64,000 bases of DNA. Source: Hyphomicrobiales bacterium. Lineage in GTDB: Bacteria; Pseudomonadota; Alphaproteobacteria; Rhizobiales; Rhizobiaceae. The notes under the pieces were generated by a model. The model searched no databases. It was not told the origin of the DNA and saw only the letters and a program-made list of their open reading frames with translations. Made by a program: the position numbers and the translations under genes. Below, in pieces: positions 1-8,842 of the stretch; position 1 is the stretch's first letter, and each line of letters begins with the position of its first letter. The DNA lies in assembly GCA_900472785.1 (NCBI GenBank), contig UCJH01000026.1, forward strand, positions 33,091 to 97,090, written 5' to 3'.

Positions 1-1
1 C

Positions 2-919
2 TACCGCCGGCCGACGCGGCAGCCGAAGATCGATTATGCCGGCGCGCTGCTGCTGGCCGGCGCGGTCACCAGCCTCGTACTTCTTGCCGACGGTCCGGAA
101 CTGTTCGGCTCGCTCCTGTCGCCGGGCAGCCTGTCCGTCATCGCGTTTGGTCTCGCCTCTGCGATCGCCTGGGTGCTGGTCGAGCGCCGCGCGCCGGAAC
201 CGATCGTGCCTTTGTCGCTGTTTGCCAATCCGTCGTTCAGCCTGTTCCTTGTCATCTCGCTGGCAAGCGGGGCGATCGGCATCGGCATGGTCAATTACTT
301 CGCCTTGTTCCTGCAGACCACCACGGGCCTTTCGCCGTCGTCGGCCGGTTTGCTGTTCATCATGCTCACCGGCGGCATCGTCTGCGGCTCGCTGTCCGCC
401 GGCCGGCTGATTTCCATGACCGGCCGCTACAAGCCTTTTGCCATCGCAAGCGCAAGCATGGCGGTGATTGCCATGCTTTTGTTCACCCAGGTCCATCCCG
501 GGACGCCGATCGTCCTGATCGCTCTTGCCATGGGGTTTCACGGCATCGGCATCGGTCTTGGCCAGCAGGTACCGATCACGGGGGTGCAGAACATGGTATC
601 ACGCGGGGATGTCGGTGCGGCAACCGGTGCCATTACCTTGGCGCGCATGGGCGGGGCATCGATCGCGATCTCGCTCTACGGCGCTACGATCGCTGCCGGA
701 CTGGCGTCGCAAGGCGGCGTCATCGCCGGGGTCGAAAACATCGAGAACCTGACCCCGGCCATGCTTTCAGCCCTGCCAGCGCCGGTACAGCAGGCTGTCG
801 CCGAAAGCTATACGGCGGCGTTCCATCCGCTGTTCCTGACGGCAACCTGCATCGCGGCGGTTGCCCTGCTTGCAGCGGTTCTGCTCAAGTCCGTCCGGCT
901 CCCCTCTGCAAAGGGGTGA
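2..919 (+). CDS. MFS efflux transporter, DHA2 type (5' end outside window)
   Basis: Frame is open from base 2 to the TGA at 917-919, so this is the C-terminal part (about 305 codons) of a longer protein. It shows a run of hydrophobic segments. Between two of them is the loop RAPEPIVPLSLFANPSF (about codons 60-76), which is typical of the DHA2 (EmrB/QacA) drug:H+ antiporters of the inner membrane. The Gly-rich helix near GFHGIGIGLGQQVP also fits that family. Substrate cannot be told. The thiamine riboswitch follows 55 bases after the stop, so the gene is probably not part of the thi operon. Confidence 0.8.
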   Translation, partial: YRRPTRQPKIDYAGALLLAGAVTSLVLLADGPELFGSLLSPGSLSVIAFGLASAIAWVLVERRAPEPIVPLSLFANPSFSLFLVISLASGAIGIGMVNYFALFLQTTTGLSPSSAGLLFIMLTGGIVCGSLSAGRLISMTGRYKPFAIASASMAVIAMLLFTQVHPGTPIVLIALAMGFHGIGIGLGQQVPITGVQNMVSRGDVGAATGAITLARMGGASIAISLYGATIAAGLASQGGVIAGVENIENLTPAMLSALPAPVQQAVAESYTAAFHPLFLTATCIAAVALLAAVLLKSVRLPSAKG

Positions 920-974
920 AGGGGCCGCCCGGCCACTTGCCAAGCGTATGCGCGCCGTCTAAATCTCGTTCCGC

Positions 975-1071
975 TCTAACGGGGTGCCTTGATCCGGATT
1001 CGGATGATGGGCTGAGAGGCGAAAGCCGACCCGCAGAACCTGATCCGGTTTGTACCGGCGGAGGGATTAGA
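975..1071 (+). promoter_or_regulatory. TPP riboswitch (THI box)
   Basis: Conserved thi-box blocks are readable: CTGAGA at 1012-1017 and ACCTGATC at 1038-1045, followed by the purine-rich GCGGAGGGAT block near 1059-1068. The closing P1 helix is TCTAA (975-979) paired with TTAGA (1067-1071). The element lies about 50 bases upstream of the thiB start and faces the same way. By the known behaviour of this class, thiamine pyrophosphate binding should reduce expression of thiBPQ. I infer translational or transcriptional control; no clear terminator hairpin with a T-run is visible between the aptamer and thiB. Confidence 0.95.
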
Positions 1072-1121
1072 CGGCTCAATTCAGCGCCCTCTTCCCGTTT
1101 TGGATGTTAATGGAGGCGCCG

Positions 1122-2132
1122 ATGCGCAGAACACTTCTATCGATGGCCGCGGCTCTGGCCGCTTTTCTGACTGCCGGCCACGCGGCCGCGCAAGAGAAGA
1201 CGCTGACCGTCTACACCTATGAGAGCTTCGTCAGCGAATGGGGGCCAGGTCCCAAGGTCGCTGAAGCCTTCGAAAAGCAATGCGCCTGCAAGGTCAACTA
1301 TGTTGGCGTCGCCGATGGTGTTGAGCTCTTGAGCCGTCTGAAGCTCGAGGGCGAGGCTACCAAGGCGGATATCGTGCTGGGCCTCGATACCAATCTGATC
1401 TCCGAAGCCAAGGCCACCGGCCTTTTCGCACCGCATGGCCTCGACATCTCAGGGATCAAGGTTCCCGGCGGCTTCTCCGACGATGTTTTCGTGCCCTATG
1501 ATTACGGTCATTTCGCCGTGATCTACGACACGCAGACGATCAAGACCCCGCCTGCCAGCCTCAAGGAACTTGTCGAAGGCGATCCGTCGCAGAAGATCGT
1601 CATCGAGGACCCGCGCACATCGACGCCCGGTCTTGGCCTGCTGCTTTGGGTGAAGTCGGTCTATGGCGATCAGGCCGGTGCCGCTTGGGCCAAGCTGAAG
1701 GATCGCGTGCTGACGGTCACGCCCGGCTGGTCGGAAGCCTACGGGCTGTTTACCAAAGGCGAGGCGCCGATGGTGCTTTCCTATACCACGTCGCCCGCTT
1801 ATCATATGGTTGCCGAAAGCACGGACCGTTACCAGGCGGCCGCCTTTTCGGAAGGCCATTATATCCAAATCGAGGTTGCCGGCATGATCAAGACCGCCCA
1901 GGATCCGGCGCTTGCCAAGCAGTTCATGGCCTTCGTGGTCGAGCCGCAATTCCAGGCGATCATTCCGACGACCAACTGGATGATGCCTGTTGGAGTGCTC
2001 GATACGCCTTTGCCGGATGCGTTCGGCAAGCTTGTCCAGCCGGCCAAGACCTTCCTGATGCCATCCGAGGAGGTGGCGGCCAATCGCAAGGCCTGGATCG
2101 ACGAGTGGCTTGCTGCCATGAGCATGAACTGA
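1122..2132 (+). CDS. thiB: Thiamine ABC transporter, periplasmic binding protein
   Basis: Periplasmic thiamine/TPP-binding protein of about 336 residues, usual for ThiB. An N-terminal signal peptide of about 23 residues ends at AAAQ. The mature protein opens with [10 protein letters not shown], the typical start of ThiB/Fe3+-type (cluster D) binding proteins. I chose the ATG at 1122 because GGAGG (1112-1116) sits 5 bases upstream; upstream in-frame ATGs at 1104 and 1110 lack such a site. It is the first gene of thiBPQ, directly behind the TPP riboswitch, which supports the substrate assignment. Confidence 0.93.
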   Translation: MRRTLLSMAAALAAFLTAGHAAAQEKTLTVYTYESFVSEWGPGPKVAEAFEKQCACKVNYVGVADGVELLSRLKLEGEATKADIVLGLDTNLISEAKATGLFAPHGLDISGIKVPGGFSDDVFVPYDYGHFAVIYDTQTIKTPPASLKELVEGDPSQKIVIEDPRTSTPGLGLLLWVKSVYGDQAGAAWAKLKDRVLTVTPGWSEAYGLFTKGEAPMVLSYTTSPAYHMVAESTDRYQAAAFSEGHYIQIEVAGMIKTAQDPALAKQFMAFVVEPQFQAIIPTTNWMMPVGVLDTPLPDAFGKLVQPAKTFLMPSEEVAANRKAWIDEWLAAMSMN

Positions 2133-2139
2133 GCCTCGG

Positions 2140-3780
2140 GTGGGAGGGCTCGAACGCAGATTGACGCTGGCCGCCGGGGCACTCTGCCTCGTCGGTATCC
2201 TGCTGTTCGTGGTCCTTGCAGCTCTCGCGCTCGTCACCTTCGACCAGCCGGGTGCCACAAGCAACGTTTCCTTCGATGCTTATATCTGGCGGGTAACACG
2301 GTTCACCCTGCTGCAGGCCGTTCTCTCGACCGGCCTGTCGGTGCTCGTCGCCATTCCCGTGGCGCGGGCGCTGGCAAGACAGGCGCGTTTTCCCGGCCGC
2401 GTGTGGATCGTCCGTCTGATGGCGCTGCCGCTCGGGCTGCCGGCGCTCGTGGCGGCGCTCGGACTGATCGGCATCTGGGGGCGGCAGGGAATCCTCAACA
2501 ACGGCCTGTCCTTTCTTGGCCTCGAGCAGCCGGTCAGCATTTACGGGCTGTCCGGCATTCTGCTCGCCCATGTGTTCTTCAACTTGCCGCTTGCCGTCCG
2601 GCTGATGCTGACCGGGCTGGAACGCATTCCGGGTGAGTACTGGCTGGTCGGCGCCAATCTCGGCATGCGGTCTTGGTCGATCTTCCGGTTTGTCGAATGG
2701 CCGGTGATCCGCGGGCTGTTGCCGGGCATTGCCAGCCTGATCTTCATGCTGTGCGCCACGAGTTTTACGCTGATTTTGACGCTGGGAGGCGGGCCGGGGG
2801 CCAGCACGATCGAGGTGGCGATCTATCAGGCACTGCGCTTCGACTTCGATCCGCCGCGCGCCATCGCGCTCTCGCTGCTGCAGATCGCCATGACCGGCCT
2901 GCTCCTGCTTGCCCTGCGATGGCTGGCGCCGCCGTCGGTGGATGGCCCGACATCCGGCCGCCATGTGCGACGTTTCGATGGCCGCCGGGGTCTTGGCCGG
3001 ATCGGGGATTTCTCGATCATCGGCCTTGCGGCCGTCTTCACGCTCCTGCCGCTCGGCTCTGTCGTCGTCTCGGGTTTGCTGGCGGATCTTTCCGGGCTCG
3101 CGCGCGACCCCCTGGTCCAGCGTGGGCTGGTCACAAGCCTTGTCATTGCTTTCTGTTCGTCCGTCCTGTGCGTGGCAGGGACGGCCGCGATGATCCGCGC
3201 CCGGCAGATGGCGCTTTCACCGCGGCGACCGGGAAAGGCTGCACGCGGTCTTGCGGCCTCGGTGTCGGCCTCGACGTCGCTTGTCCTTCTCGTGCCGCCG
3301 GTGGTGCTTGGTTCCGGCTGGTTCCTGCTGCTGCGGCCGTTCGGGGATGTCAGTCGCTTCGCGCCGCTGCTGGTGATCGTCATCAACGTGCTGATGGCGC
3401 TGCCTTTCGTCTATCGTGTCCTTGAGCCGGCGATGAAAACGCATTGGGCGCGGACGGCGCGCCTGTCCGCCAGCCTCGGCCTTGGCGGATGGAACCGCTG
3501 GCGCGCCATCGACTGGCCTGGTCTTCGCAAGCCGATCCTGATGGCAATGTCGTTTGCCGCCGCCCTGTCGCTGGGTGATCTGGGTGCCGTTGCGCTTTTC
3601 GGATCGCAGGATATGGTCACCTTGCCCTGGCTGCTCTACAGCCGGATGGGTAGCTACCGCTCCACGGATGCGGCGGGGTTAGCGCTGTTCCTGGGGCTGG
3701 TCTGCCTGATCCTGACAATTTTCGGAACGGCCGCGCCATCACCGGAACGCGGGAATGAGGATGCTGATGGCGGACGCTGA
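2140..3780 (+). CDS. thiP: Thiamine ABC transporter permease
   Basis: Inner-membrane permease of 546 residues with about 12 hydrophobic segments in two homologous halves, as in ThiP. EAA-like cytoplasmic loops are visible at about residues 165-195 (ANLGMRSWSIFRFVEWP) and 440-466 (SLGLGGWNRWRAIDWP). They are the contacts for the ATPase. The start is the GTG at 2140, 7 bases after the thiB stop. The 3' end overlaps thiQ by 26 bases, which implies translational coupling. Confidence 0.92.
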   Translation: MGGLERRLTLAAGALCLVGILLFVVLAALALVTFDQPGATSNVSFDAYIWRVTRFTLLQAVLSTGLSVLVAIPVARALARQARFPGRVWIVRLMALPLGLPALVAALGLIGIWGRQGILNNGLSFLGLEQPVSIYGLSGILLAHVFFNLPLAVRLMLTGLERIPGEYWLVGANLGMRSWSIFRFVEWPVIRGLLPGIASLIFMLCATSFTLILTLGGGPGASTIEVAIYQALRFDFDPPRAIALSLLQIAMTGLLLLALRWLAPPSVDGPTSGRHVRRFDGRRGLGRIGDFSIIGLAAVFTLLPLGSVVVSGLLADLSGLARDPLVQRGLVTSLVIAFCSSVLCVAGTAAMIRARQMALSPRRPGKAARGLAASVSASTSLVLLVPPVVLGSGWFLLLRPFGDVSRFAPLLVIVINVLMALPFVYRVLEPAMKTHWARTARLSASLGLGGWNRWRAIDWPGLRKPILMAMSFAAALSLGDLGAVALFGSQDMVTLPWLLYSRMGSYRSTDAAGLALFLGLVCLILTIFGTAAPSPERGNEDADGGR

Positions 3781-4492
3781 AACCATGGATCCGGCCATCC
3801 GCCTTGCGGATGTTCACGTTCGCTATCCCAATGCGCATCTGCAATTTGATTGCACCATAAGGCGTGGCGAGATTTCCGCCATCGTCGGTGTGTCAGGGTC
3901 GGGAAAATCCACGCTGTTCAATATTATCGCGGGCTTTGAAACGCCGGATGAAGGACAGGTCGATATCTTCGAAAAGAATGTCGATGGAATCGAGCCGTCC
4001 GGCCGACCCGTTTCGGTGATTTTTCAGGACCACAATCTGTTTTCCCATCTCGATGTCGCCACCAATATCGGCCTTGGGATCAATCCTGCCTTGCGGCTGG
4101 GCATCAAGGAGCGCGGCAAGATCGCCGCGTCGCTGATGCGCGTCGGGCTTGAGGGCTTCGGCAAACGTTTGCCGCCAACCCTTTCGGGCGGGGAGCGCCA
4201 GCGTGTGGCGCTTGCCCGCGCTCTTGTCCGCCGCAAGCCGATCCTGTTGCTCGACGAACCGTTTGCAGCCCTCGATCCGGGCCTTCGCGCCGGCATGAGC
4301 CAGCTTCTGCTCGATCTGCACCAGCAGGAGGAAAACACCATCCTGATCATTACCCACCATCCGGACGACCTGCGACGACTGGCGGACAGCGTGGTTTTCC
4401 TCGATGGCGGGCGGATCGTCGCGCATCAGCCGACGGCGGAGTTTCTTGCTCGCCGCGACAATCCGGCGATCAACGCGTTTCTGGGCAATTGA
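3755..4492 (+). CDS. thiQ: Thiamine ABC transporter ATP-binding protein
   Basis: ATPase of the ThiBPQ importer. Walker A GVSGSGKS lies at residues 45-52, the signature LSGGERQRVALARA about 100 residues later, Walker B LLLDEPFAALDP after that, and the switch histidine in TIIITHH-like ILIITHHPDD. Total length is 245 residues if the ATG at 3755 is used. In-frame ATGs at 3761, 3767 and 3785 are alternatives, and all but the last overlap the end of thiP. Last gene of the riboswitch-controlled operon. Confidence 0.92.
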   Translation: MRMLMADAETMDPAIRLADVHVRYPNAHLQFDCTIRRGEISAIVGVSGSGKSTLFNIIAGFETPDEGQVDIFEKNVDGIEPSGRPVSVIFQDHNLFSHLDVATNIGLGINPALRLGIKERGKIAASLMRVGLEGFGKRLPPTLSGGERQRVALARALVRRKPILLLDEPFAALDPGLRAGMSQLLLDLHQQEENTILIITHHPDDLRRLADSVVFLDGGRIVAHQPTAEFLARRDNPAINAFLGN

Positions 4493-4792
4493 GCCCTTGC
4501 AACGCCAAACTTTTCGTCCTTGCCACAATTTAAACGCCGGCCCGTGCGACGGCGCGGACTGTGGCTGGTCAATGGCTGTGTTTTCCCGCATCCGTTGCCG
4601 CGATACCACGGGGCAACTATTTCTATAGGTGCATGCTAGGCACGGACGGCGCGAATGGGTTACAGCAGGACCATTGCAGAAACGGTCGCTGTAACTATGT
4701 ACCGGGCTGTTATGAATAGTGAATTTGCCGCTGGACGCCTGGCTGCGGATTCCTTGCAAGGCAGGCACGATAGACTGGGAATGAGCTGAGGC
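4493..4792. other. Gene-free spacer with an inverted repeat
   Basis: This 300-base gap between thiQ and the M48 protease has no convincing ORF. Its main structure is GTTACAGC (4659-4666) facing GCTGTAAC (4688-4695). Inside it GACC (4669-4672) can pair with GGTC (4684-4687), giving a 12-bp stem with a 2-base bulge and an 11-base loop. There is no T-run behind it, so it is not an ordinary terminator. It may be an operator or part of the 5' leader of the protease mRNA. Confidence 0.5.
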
Positions 4793-6304
4793 ATGAACAG
4801 GAAGACAGGCACAGATCACGTGCGACCCGCCAGGCGCCTCGGCGTCTCGCTGCGTAGCGCTGCCGGATTGCTGGCCGTGCTGCTCCTGTCCGCATGCCAG
4901 TCGGTCATCGAGCAGACCTATGAGCCAAGTGTCTCGCCCTCGCAGAACCCGCAGATCGTCGATGAGGTCCAGAAGAACGATCCTCGTGCGCAGGTGGGTG
5001 CGCGCGAACATCCAAGGATCGTCGCGAGCTATGGCGGCGAATACAAGGATGCAAGGACCGAGCGTCTGGTGGCCCGCATCGCCGGCGCGCTGACGGCCGT
5101 GTCGGAAAATCCGAACCAGTCCTATCGCATCACCATCCTCAATTCCCCGGCGATCAACGCCTTTGCCCTGCCGGGCGGCTATCTCTACGTCACGCGCGGC
5201 CTGCTGGCGCTTGCCAACGATGCATCGGAGGTGGCGGCCGTGCTGTCGCACGAAATGGCCCACGTGACGGCGAACCACGGCATCGAGCGCCAGCAGCGCG
5301 AAGAAGCGGAAGTCATTGCCAGCCGCGTCGTTTCCGAGGTTTTGTCCAGCGATCTCGCCGGCAAGCAGGCACTTGCCCGCGGCAAGCTGCGGCTGGCGGC
5401 CTTCTCGCGCAATCAGGAACTGCAGGCCGACGTCATCGGCGTGCGCATGCTGGGCGAGGCCGGATACGACGCCTATGCCGCGGCCCGGTTCCTCGATTCC
5501 ATGGCTGCCTACAGCCGCTACTCGTCTGTCGATCCGGATTCGGACCAGAGCCTCGACTTCCTCTCCAGCCATCCGAATGCGCCGCAGCGCGTCGATCTGG
5601 CGCGTCGCCACGCCCGGGCGTTCGGACCAGAGGGTGCGACGGGCGATCGCGGGCGCGATTATTATCTCGCCGGCATTGATGGACTTCTGTACGGCGATAG
5701 CCCGCAGGAGGGCTATGTCCGCGGTCAGACGTTCCTGCACGGCAAGCTTGGCATTCGTTTCGACGTGCCGAACGGTTTCCAGATCGACAACAAGGCGGAA
5801 GCGGTTCTCGCCACCGGGCCGGGCGACATCGCCATTCGCTTCGACGGCGTGGCCGATCCGAAGCGCCGCAGTCTTACGGAGTATATCGCCAGCGGCTGGG
5901 TCACCGGCCTGCAGCCGGACACGATCAAGCCGACGACGATCAACGGATTGGAAGCAGCGACCGCACGGGCCTCTGCCGACCGGTGGGATTTCGATGTCAC
6001 CGTGATGCGCATCGATACGCAGATTTACCGTTTCCTGACGGCCGTGCCGAAGGATTCGCCTGCGCTGGAGCCGACGGCGAATGCTTTGCGCGCCTCCTTC
6101 CGCCGGATGACGCCGCAGGAAACGGCGGCGCTGAAGCCGTTGCGCGTGCGGATCGTCACGGCCCGTCCCGGCGACACGCTGGCAACCCTCTCGGCCCGCA
6201 TGATGGGCACGGATCGCAAGCTCGATCTCTTCCGGCTGATCAATGCCATGCAGGTTTCGTCCACGGTCAAGGCCGGCGACAAGGTCAAGATTATTTCGGA
6301 ATAG
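4793..6304 (+). CDS. M48-family zinc metalloprotease, lipoprotein with LysM-like tail
   Basis: Probable envelope metallopeptidase of 503 residues. The N-terminus has basic residues, a hydrophobic stretch and a lipobox LLSAC with the cysteine at 35, so it is likely a lipoprotein. The zinc site HEMAH is at 153-157 and the third-ligand motif ELQAD at 209-213, as in M48 (BepA/LoiP-like) proteases. A C-terminal stretch (about 450-503, GDTLATLSARM ... VKAGDKVKII) looks like a LysM fold, which could bind peptidoglycan. Related BepA-type enzymes act in outer-membrane protein quality control; that role here is inference. It is followed convergently by rpoH2. Confidence 0.88.
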   Translation: MNRKTGTDHVRPARRLGVSLRSAAGLLAVLLLSACQSVIEQTYEPSVSPSQNPQIVDEVQKNDPRAQVGAREHPRIVASYGGEYKDARTERLVARIAGALTAVSENPNQSYRITILNSPAINAFALPGGYLYVTRGLLALANDASEVAAVLSHEMAHVTANHGIERQQREEAEVIASRVVSEVLSSDLAGKQALARGKLRLAAFSRNQELQADVIGVRMLGEAGYDAYAAARFLDSMAAYSRYSSVDPDSDQSLDFLSSHPNAPQRVDLARRHARAFGPEGATGDRGRDYYLAGIDGLLYGDSPQEGYVRGQTFLHGKLGIRFDVPNGFQIDNKAEAVLATGPGDIAIRFDGVADPKRRSLTEYIASGWVTGLQPDTIKPTTINGLEAATARASADRWDFDVTVMRIDTQIYRFLTAVPKDSPALEPTANALRASFRRMTPQETAALKPLRVRIVTARPGDTLATLSARMMGTDRKLDLFRLINAMQVSSTVKAGDKVKIISE

Positions 6305-6367
6305 GTTTGTTGCACCCCAAGCAACGGTCCGCCCGCAGTCCCGCGGCGCCTCTCCCATAACGGAAGA

Positions 6368-6388
6368 AGCCCGCCGGTAGGGCGGGCT
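6368..6388 (-). terminator. Terminator-like hairpin behind rpoH2
   Basis: AGCCCGCC (6368-6375) and GGCGGGCT (6381-6388) form an 8-bp GC-rich stem with a 5-base loop. Read leftward, downstream of rpoH2, it is followed by TCTTCCG, only moderately T-rich. It sits between the convergent ends of the M48 protease gene and rpoH2 and could serve both strands. Confidence 0.55.
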
Positions 6389-6412
6389 CCGTCAGTCATG
6401 CAACGGTTTCGC

Positions 6413-7282
6413 TCAGTGCGCTGTCATCGCCAGGACGGGAGCCTGCGCGACGAGGGCGATCTTGAGCTTTTCCAGAGCTCTGGTCTCGATCTGGCGGACA
6501 CGTTCCTTGGAGATGCCGAGATTGACGCCGAGCTCTTCGAGCGTCGCACCCTCGTCCGAAAGGCGGCGCGCCCGGATAATCTTCATCTCGCGCTCGTTCA
6601 ACTGCTCAAGCGCATTGCCAAGCCACTGGCGACGGCGCTCCTGATCGATCATATCGCTGACCTGTTCATCCGGCAGGGGTGCGTTGCAGGCAAGCAGGTC
6701 GAGCTTCTCGCCGCCGTCGGCATCACCGCCGGCCGAGATCGGCGCCTGCAGCGAAGCGTCATTGCCGGAAAGCCGGGCATCCATGGTCTGGACATCGGCC
6801 AGGCTGACGCCAAGCGCGACGGCGATCTCTTCGTGAATGGCCTGCGCGGTCAGCTGGCGGTCGCCCTGAGCGAGTTTCGCACGCAGGCGGCGGAGATTGA
6901 AGAACAGCGCCTTCTGGGCGGAACTCGTGCCGCCGCGAACGATCGACCAGTTCCGCAGGACGTAATCCTGCATCGAGGCACGGATCCACCAGGTGGCATA
7001 GGTCGAAAAGCGCACTTCGCGGCTCGGTTCGAACCGGGCCGCGGCCTCGAGCAACCCGATATGGCCTTCCTGCACCAGGTCGCTCATCGAAAGGCCGAAG
7101 TTTCTGAATTTCCCCGCCATGGAGATGACCAGGCGCATATGGGCCATGGCGATCTTGTTGCGTGCGTTCTGATCGTCGTTGTCTTTCCAGGCCTGGGCCA
7201 AAGCCTGCTCTTCATGGCGCTCCAGATAGGGGGCCGCCATGGCAATCTTGATCATGCGCCGGTCTGCAGAGAGGTTCTTCAT
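6413..7282 (-). CDS. rpoH2: RNA polymerase sigma-32 factor, RpoH2 type
   Basis: Alternative sigma factor of 289 residues. Region 2 is seen as DLVQEGHIGLLEAAARFEP, followed by the aromatic stretch FSTYATWWIRASMQDYVLRN. The RpoH box is present as QKALFFNLRRLR. A C-terminal region 4 helix-turn-helix reads LEELGVNLGISKERVRQIE. The neighbourhood (thi genes, M48 protease) and divergence from a classical RpoH1 suggest the stress-linked paralogue RpoH2, but RpoH1 versus RpoH2 is inferred. An exact RpoE2-type promoter lies upstream at 7474-7498, matching the known RpoE2-to-RpoH2 cascade of Sinorhizobium. Confidence 0.88.
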   Translation of the reverse strand: MKNLSADRRMIKIAMAAPYLERHEEQALAQAWKDNDDQNARNKIAMAHMRLVISMAGKFRNFGLSMSDLVQEGHIGLLEAAARFEPSREVRFSTYATWWIRASMQDYVLRNWSIVRGGTSSAQKALFFNLRRLRAKLAQGDRQLTAQAIHEEIAVALGVSLADVQTMDARLSGNDASLQAPISAGGDADGGEKLDLLACNAPLPDEQVSDMIDQERRRQWLGNALEQLNEREMKIIRARRLSDEGATLEELGVNLGISKERVRQIETRALEKLKIALVAQAPVLAMTAH

Positions 7283-7473
7283 CGGCTACTCCTGACAGGG
7301 CACCGTTGTGCCGTTTGAGCGTTCGGTCGATAAGTCTTCCGGTATTTCGCCGTCTGGCCGTTGACGCTGGGGAGATGCGCCCTACATTTTTCGTTACGGA
7401 CCTGGCAGAATAGCGGATCGAGGCATTCGAACCGGAGTGCTGTGCGCAGACGCACGCACACCGGACGCCATTC

Positions 7474-7498
7474 AACGCGCTGCCGGTGAAAAGGTTCC
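7474..7498 (-). promoter_or_regulatory. RpoE2/EcfG-type promoter of rpoH2
   Basis: On the minus strand GGAAC (7498-7494) is followed after exactly 16 bases by CGTT (7477-7474). This matches the alphaproteobacterial general-stress sigma consensus GGAAC-N16/17-CGTT. Transcription would start near 7466, giving a leader of roughly 180 bases ahead of the rpoH2 ATG. The location upstream of rpoH2 agrees with the known control of rpoH2 by RpoE2 in S. meliloti. Confidence 0.8.
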
Positions 7499-7600
7499 TC
7501 CTTTTGTCGATCATCCCGGTTTTTCCTGAGGCGTTTTTATCGGTGCCGCCGAGCGCCCGTACCGGATTTTCTGTGCGTGCAGGATTTTTCCCGCTTGAAG

Positions 7601-7627
7601 CAAAAGTTAAAAAAGCGTTAACTTTTG
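7601..7627. promoter_or_regulatory. TTAA-N7-TTAA site inside a 10-bp inverted repeat
   Basis: CAAAAGTTAA (7601-7610) and TTAACTTTTG (7618-7627) are a perfect inverted repeat with a 7-base spacer. The two inner TTAA halves give exactly TTAA-N7-TTAA, the binding consensus of the cell-cycle regulator CtrA. It lies 91 bases upstream of the acetyltransferase start in the 435-base rpoH2/acetyltransferase divergent gap. It could also act as a hairpin. CtrA binding is inference. Confidence 0.5.
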
Positions 7628-7717
7628 TTGGCATTCCCCAAAAATCACCTGTGGGAACACGTTGAAGGGTGATCATGCGGGATTCCTGTAGGTGCGGCAT
7701 GAGTCTAGAGTTTCGCT

Positions 7718-8224
7718 ATGAAAACACTGTCAATTGATGTCCGTCCGGGGGAGCCGAGAGACGCCTGTGCAATATCGGACGTTCACCGTGTCTCCTGGCT
7801 GCAGGCCTATGGGGGCCTGATCCCGCACAAGCCGCTCAACCAGATGGTCGATCGGCGGAATGAAGGCTGGTGGCGCAAGGCGACACGCGGTCCGGCGACG
7901 CTTCTGGTCGTCGATGTCGCCGGCGTGATCGCCGGCTACGCGACGCTCGGCCTCAATCGTGCTCGTGCGCTGCCGCAGGAAGGCGAGGTCTACGAAATCT
8001 ACCTGCGGCCGGAATATCAGGGGATAGGCCTTGGCCGCATCCTGTTTGGAGAAGCCAAGAACCTTCTCAGATCTCTCGGTTGCCAGGGATTGGTCGTCTG
8101 GTGCCTCGAGGACAGCCATCACGCCGATCGCTTTTTCCGAACGGCTGGCGGGCGCGATATGTGCGAGGGCATGGAAGATTTCGGCGAAAAGAACCTCAAG
8201 AAAATCGGATATATCTGGGACTGA
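7718..8224 (+). CDS. GNAT-family acetyltransferase
   Basis: Protein of 168 residues with the GNAT acetyl-CoA signature: EGEVYEIYLRPEYQGIGLGR contains the beta4 strand and the Q-G-x-G-x-G pyrophosphate loop (around residues 88-107). A C-terminal segment GLVVWCLEDSHHADRFF fits motif B. The acceptor (small amine, antibiotic or protein) cannot be told. It is transcribed away from rpoH2 and converges with the next gene, with only 6 bases between their stop codons. Confidence 0.8.
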   Translation: MKTLSIDVRPGEPRDACAISDVHRVSWLQAYGGLIPHKPLNQMVDRRNEGWWRKATRGPATLLVVDVAGVIAGYATLGLNRARALPQEGEVYEIYLRPEYQGIGLGRILFGEAKNLLRSLGCQGLVVWCLEDSHHADRFFRTAGGRDMCEGMEDFGEKNLKKIGYIWD

Positions 8225-8230
8225 AGGTCT

Positions 8231-8842
8231 TTATTCCGGAAGATGCCGCGATGGCTCGCCGGCCTTGGGGCCGCGAAGCCCGTGGTAGACGGGTTCGTCC
8301 ACGCCGCACGTGAATCCCGGCGCGATCCCGTCGGCTATGCTTCGGGCGAGGCTGTTGGGATTGACGTTGGCAAGCGCATCGACATAGCCGGCGATACAAC
8401 TTTTTCCGGCGCCTGGCTGCGCCACGGTCGAGACCACCAGAACCTGTCCCCTGAGCGCATCTGATGTCATGCCGGTATCTGGATCGGGATTGTCGACGAA
8501 CCAGCGCAGGATGGTGGCGACAGGCTTGCCGTTCCGGCCGAGCCTCCATTCGATCTTGTTGGCCGTGCGGTTGAAATGACCGAAGGTTTCGAAAGCCTCG
8601 TCGATATAGCGCTTGTCCGCCTGCCCGAACAGCGTCGAGAACCGCAGATCGCCTTCACTGGCGTAGACGGGATAGCCGGGCAGACCCGGGCATTTGAAGG
8701 TGATGCTGATATCCTCCTCGACCGAGAGCGTCTCGCATGCCTTGTAGTCGAGATCCGTGTAGCTGCTGTCGTTTGCGGATGCATCCCGTGCACCCGTCGC
8801 GGCCAGGCAAAAAAAGAGAAGATGGAAAGGCCGTAAGCCCAT
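8231..8842 (-). CDS. Secreted protein of unknown function
   Basis: Protein of 203 residues with a probable signal peptide (residues 1 to about 23, ending near DASA). The mature part has several cysteines ([33 protein letters not shown]) that could form two disulfides in the periplasm. No family is recognised with certainty. It reads divergently from ppa, 168 bases away. Codon use is like the neighbours, so it is not an obvious recent import. Confidence 0.65.
   Translation of the reverse strand: MGLRPFHLLFFCLAATGARDASANDSSYTDLDYKACETLSVEEDISITFKCPGLPGYPVYASEGDLRFSTLFGQADKRYIDEAFETFGHFNRTANKIEWRLGRNGKPVATILRWFVDNPDPDTGMTSDALRGQVLVVSTVAQPGAGKSCIAGYVDALANVNPNSLARSIADGIAPGFTCGVDEPVYHGLRGPKAGEPSRHLPE

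Noticed and set aside
3893..6358. 821-codon open frame antisense to thiQ and the M48 gene
   Set aside because: Shadow of conserved coding DNA and the intergenic gap; no recognisable domain or start site.
7212..7700. 162-codon leftward frame across the rpoH2 5' region
   Set aside because: It overlaps the rpoH2 start and contains the RpoE2 promoter and TTAA palindrome; no domain and no ribosome site.
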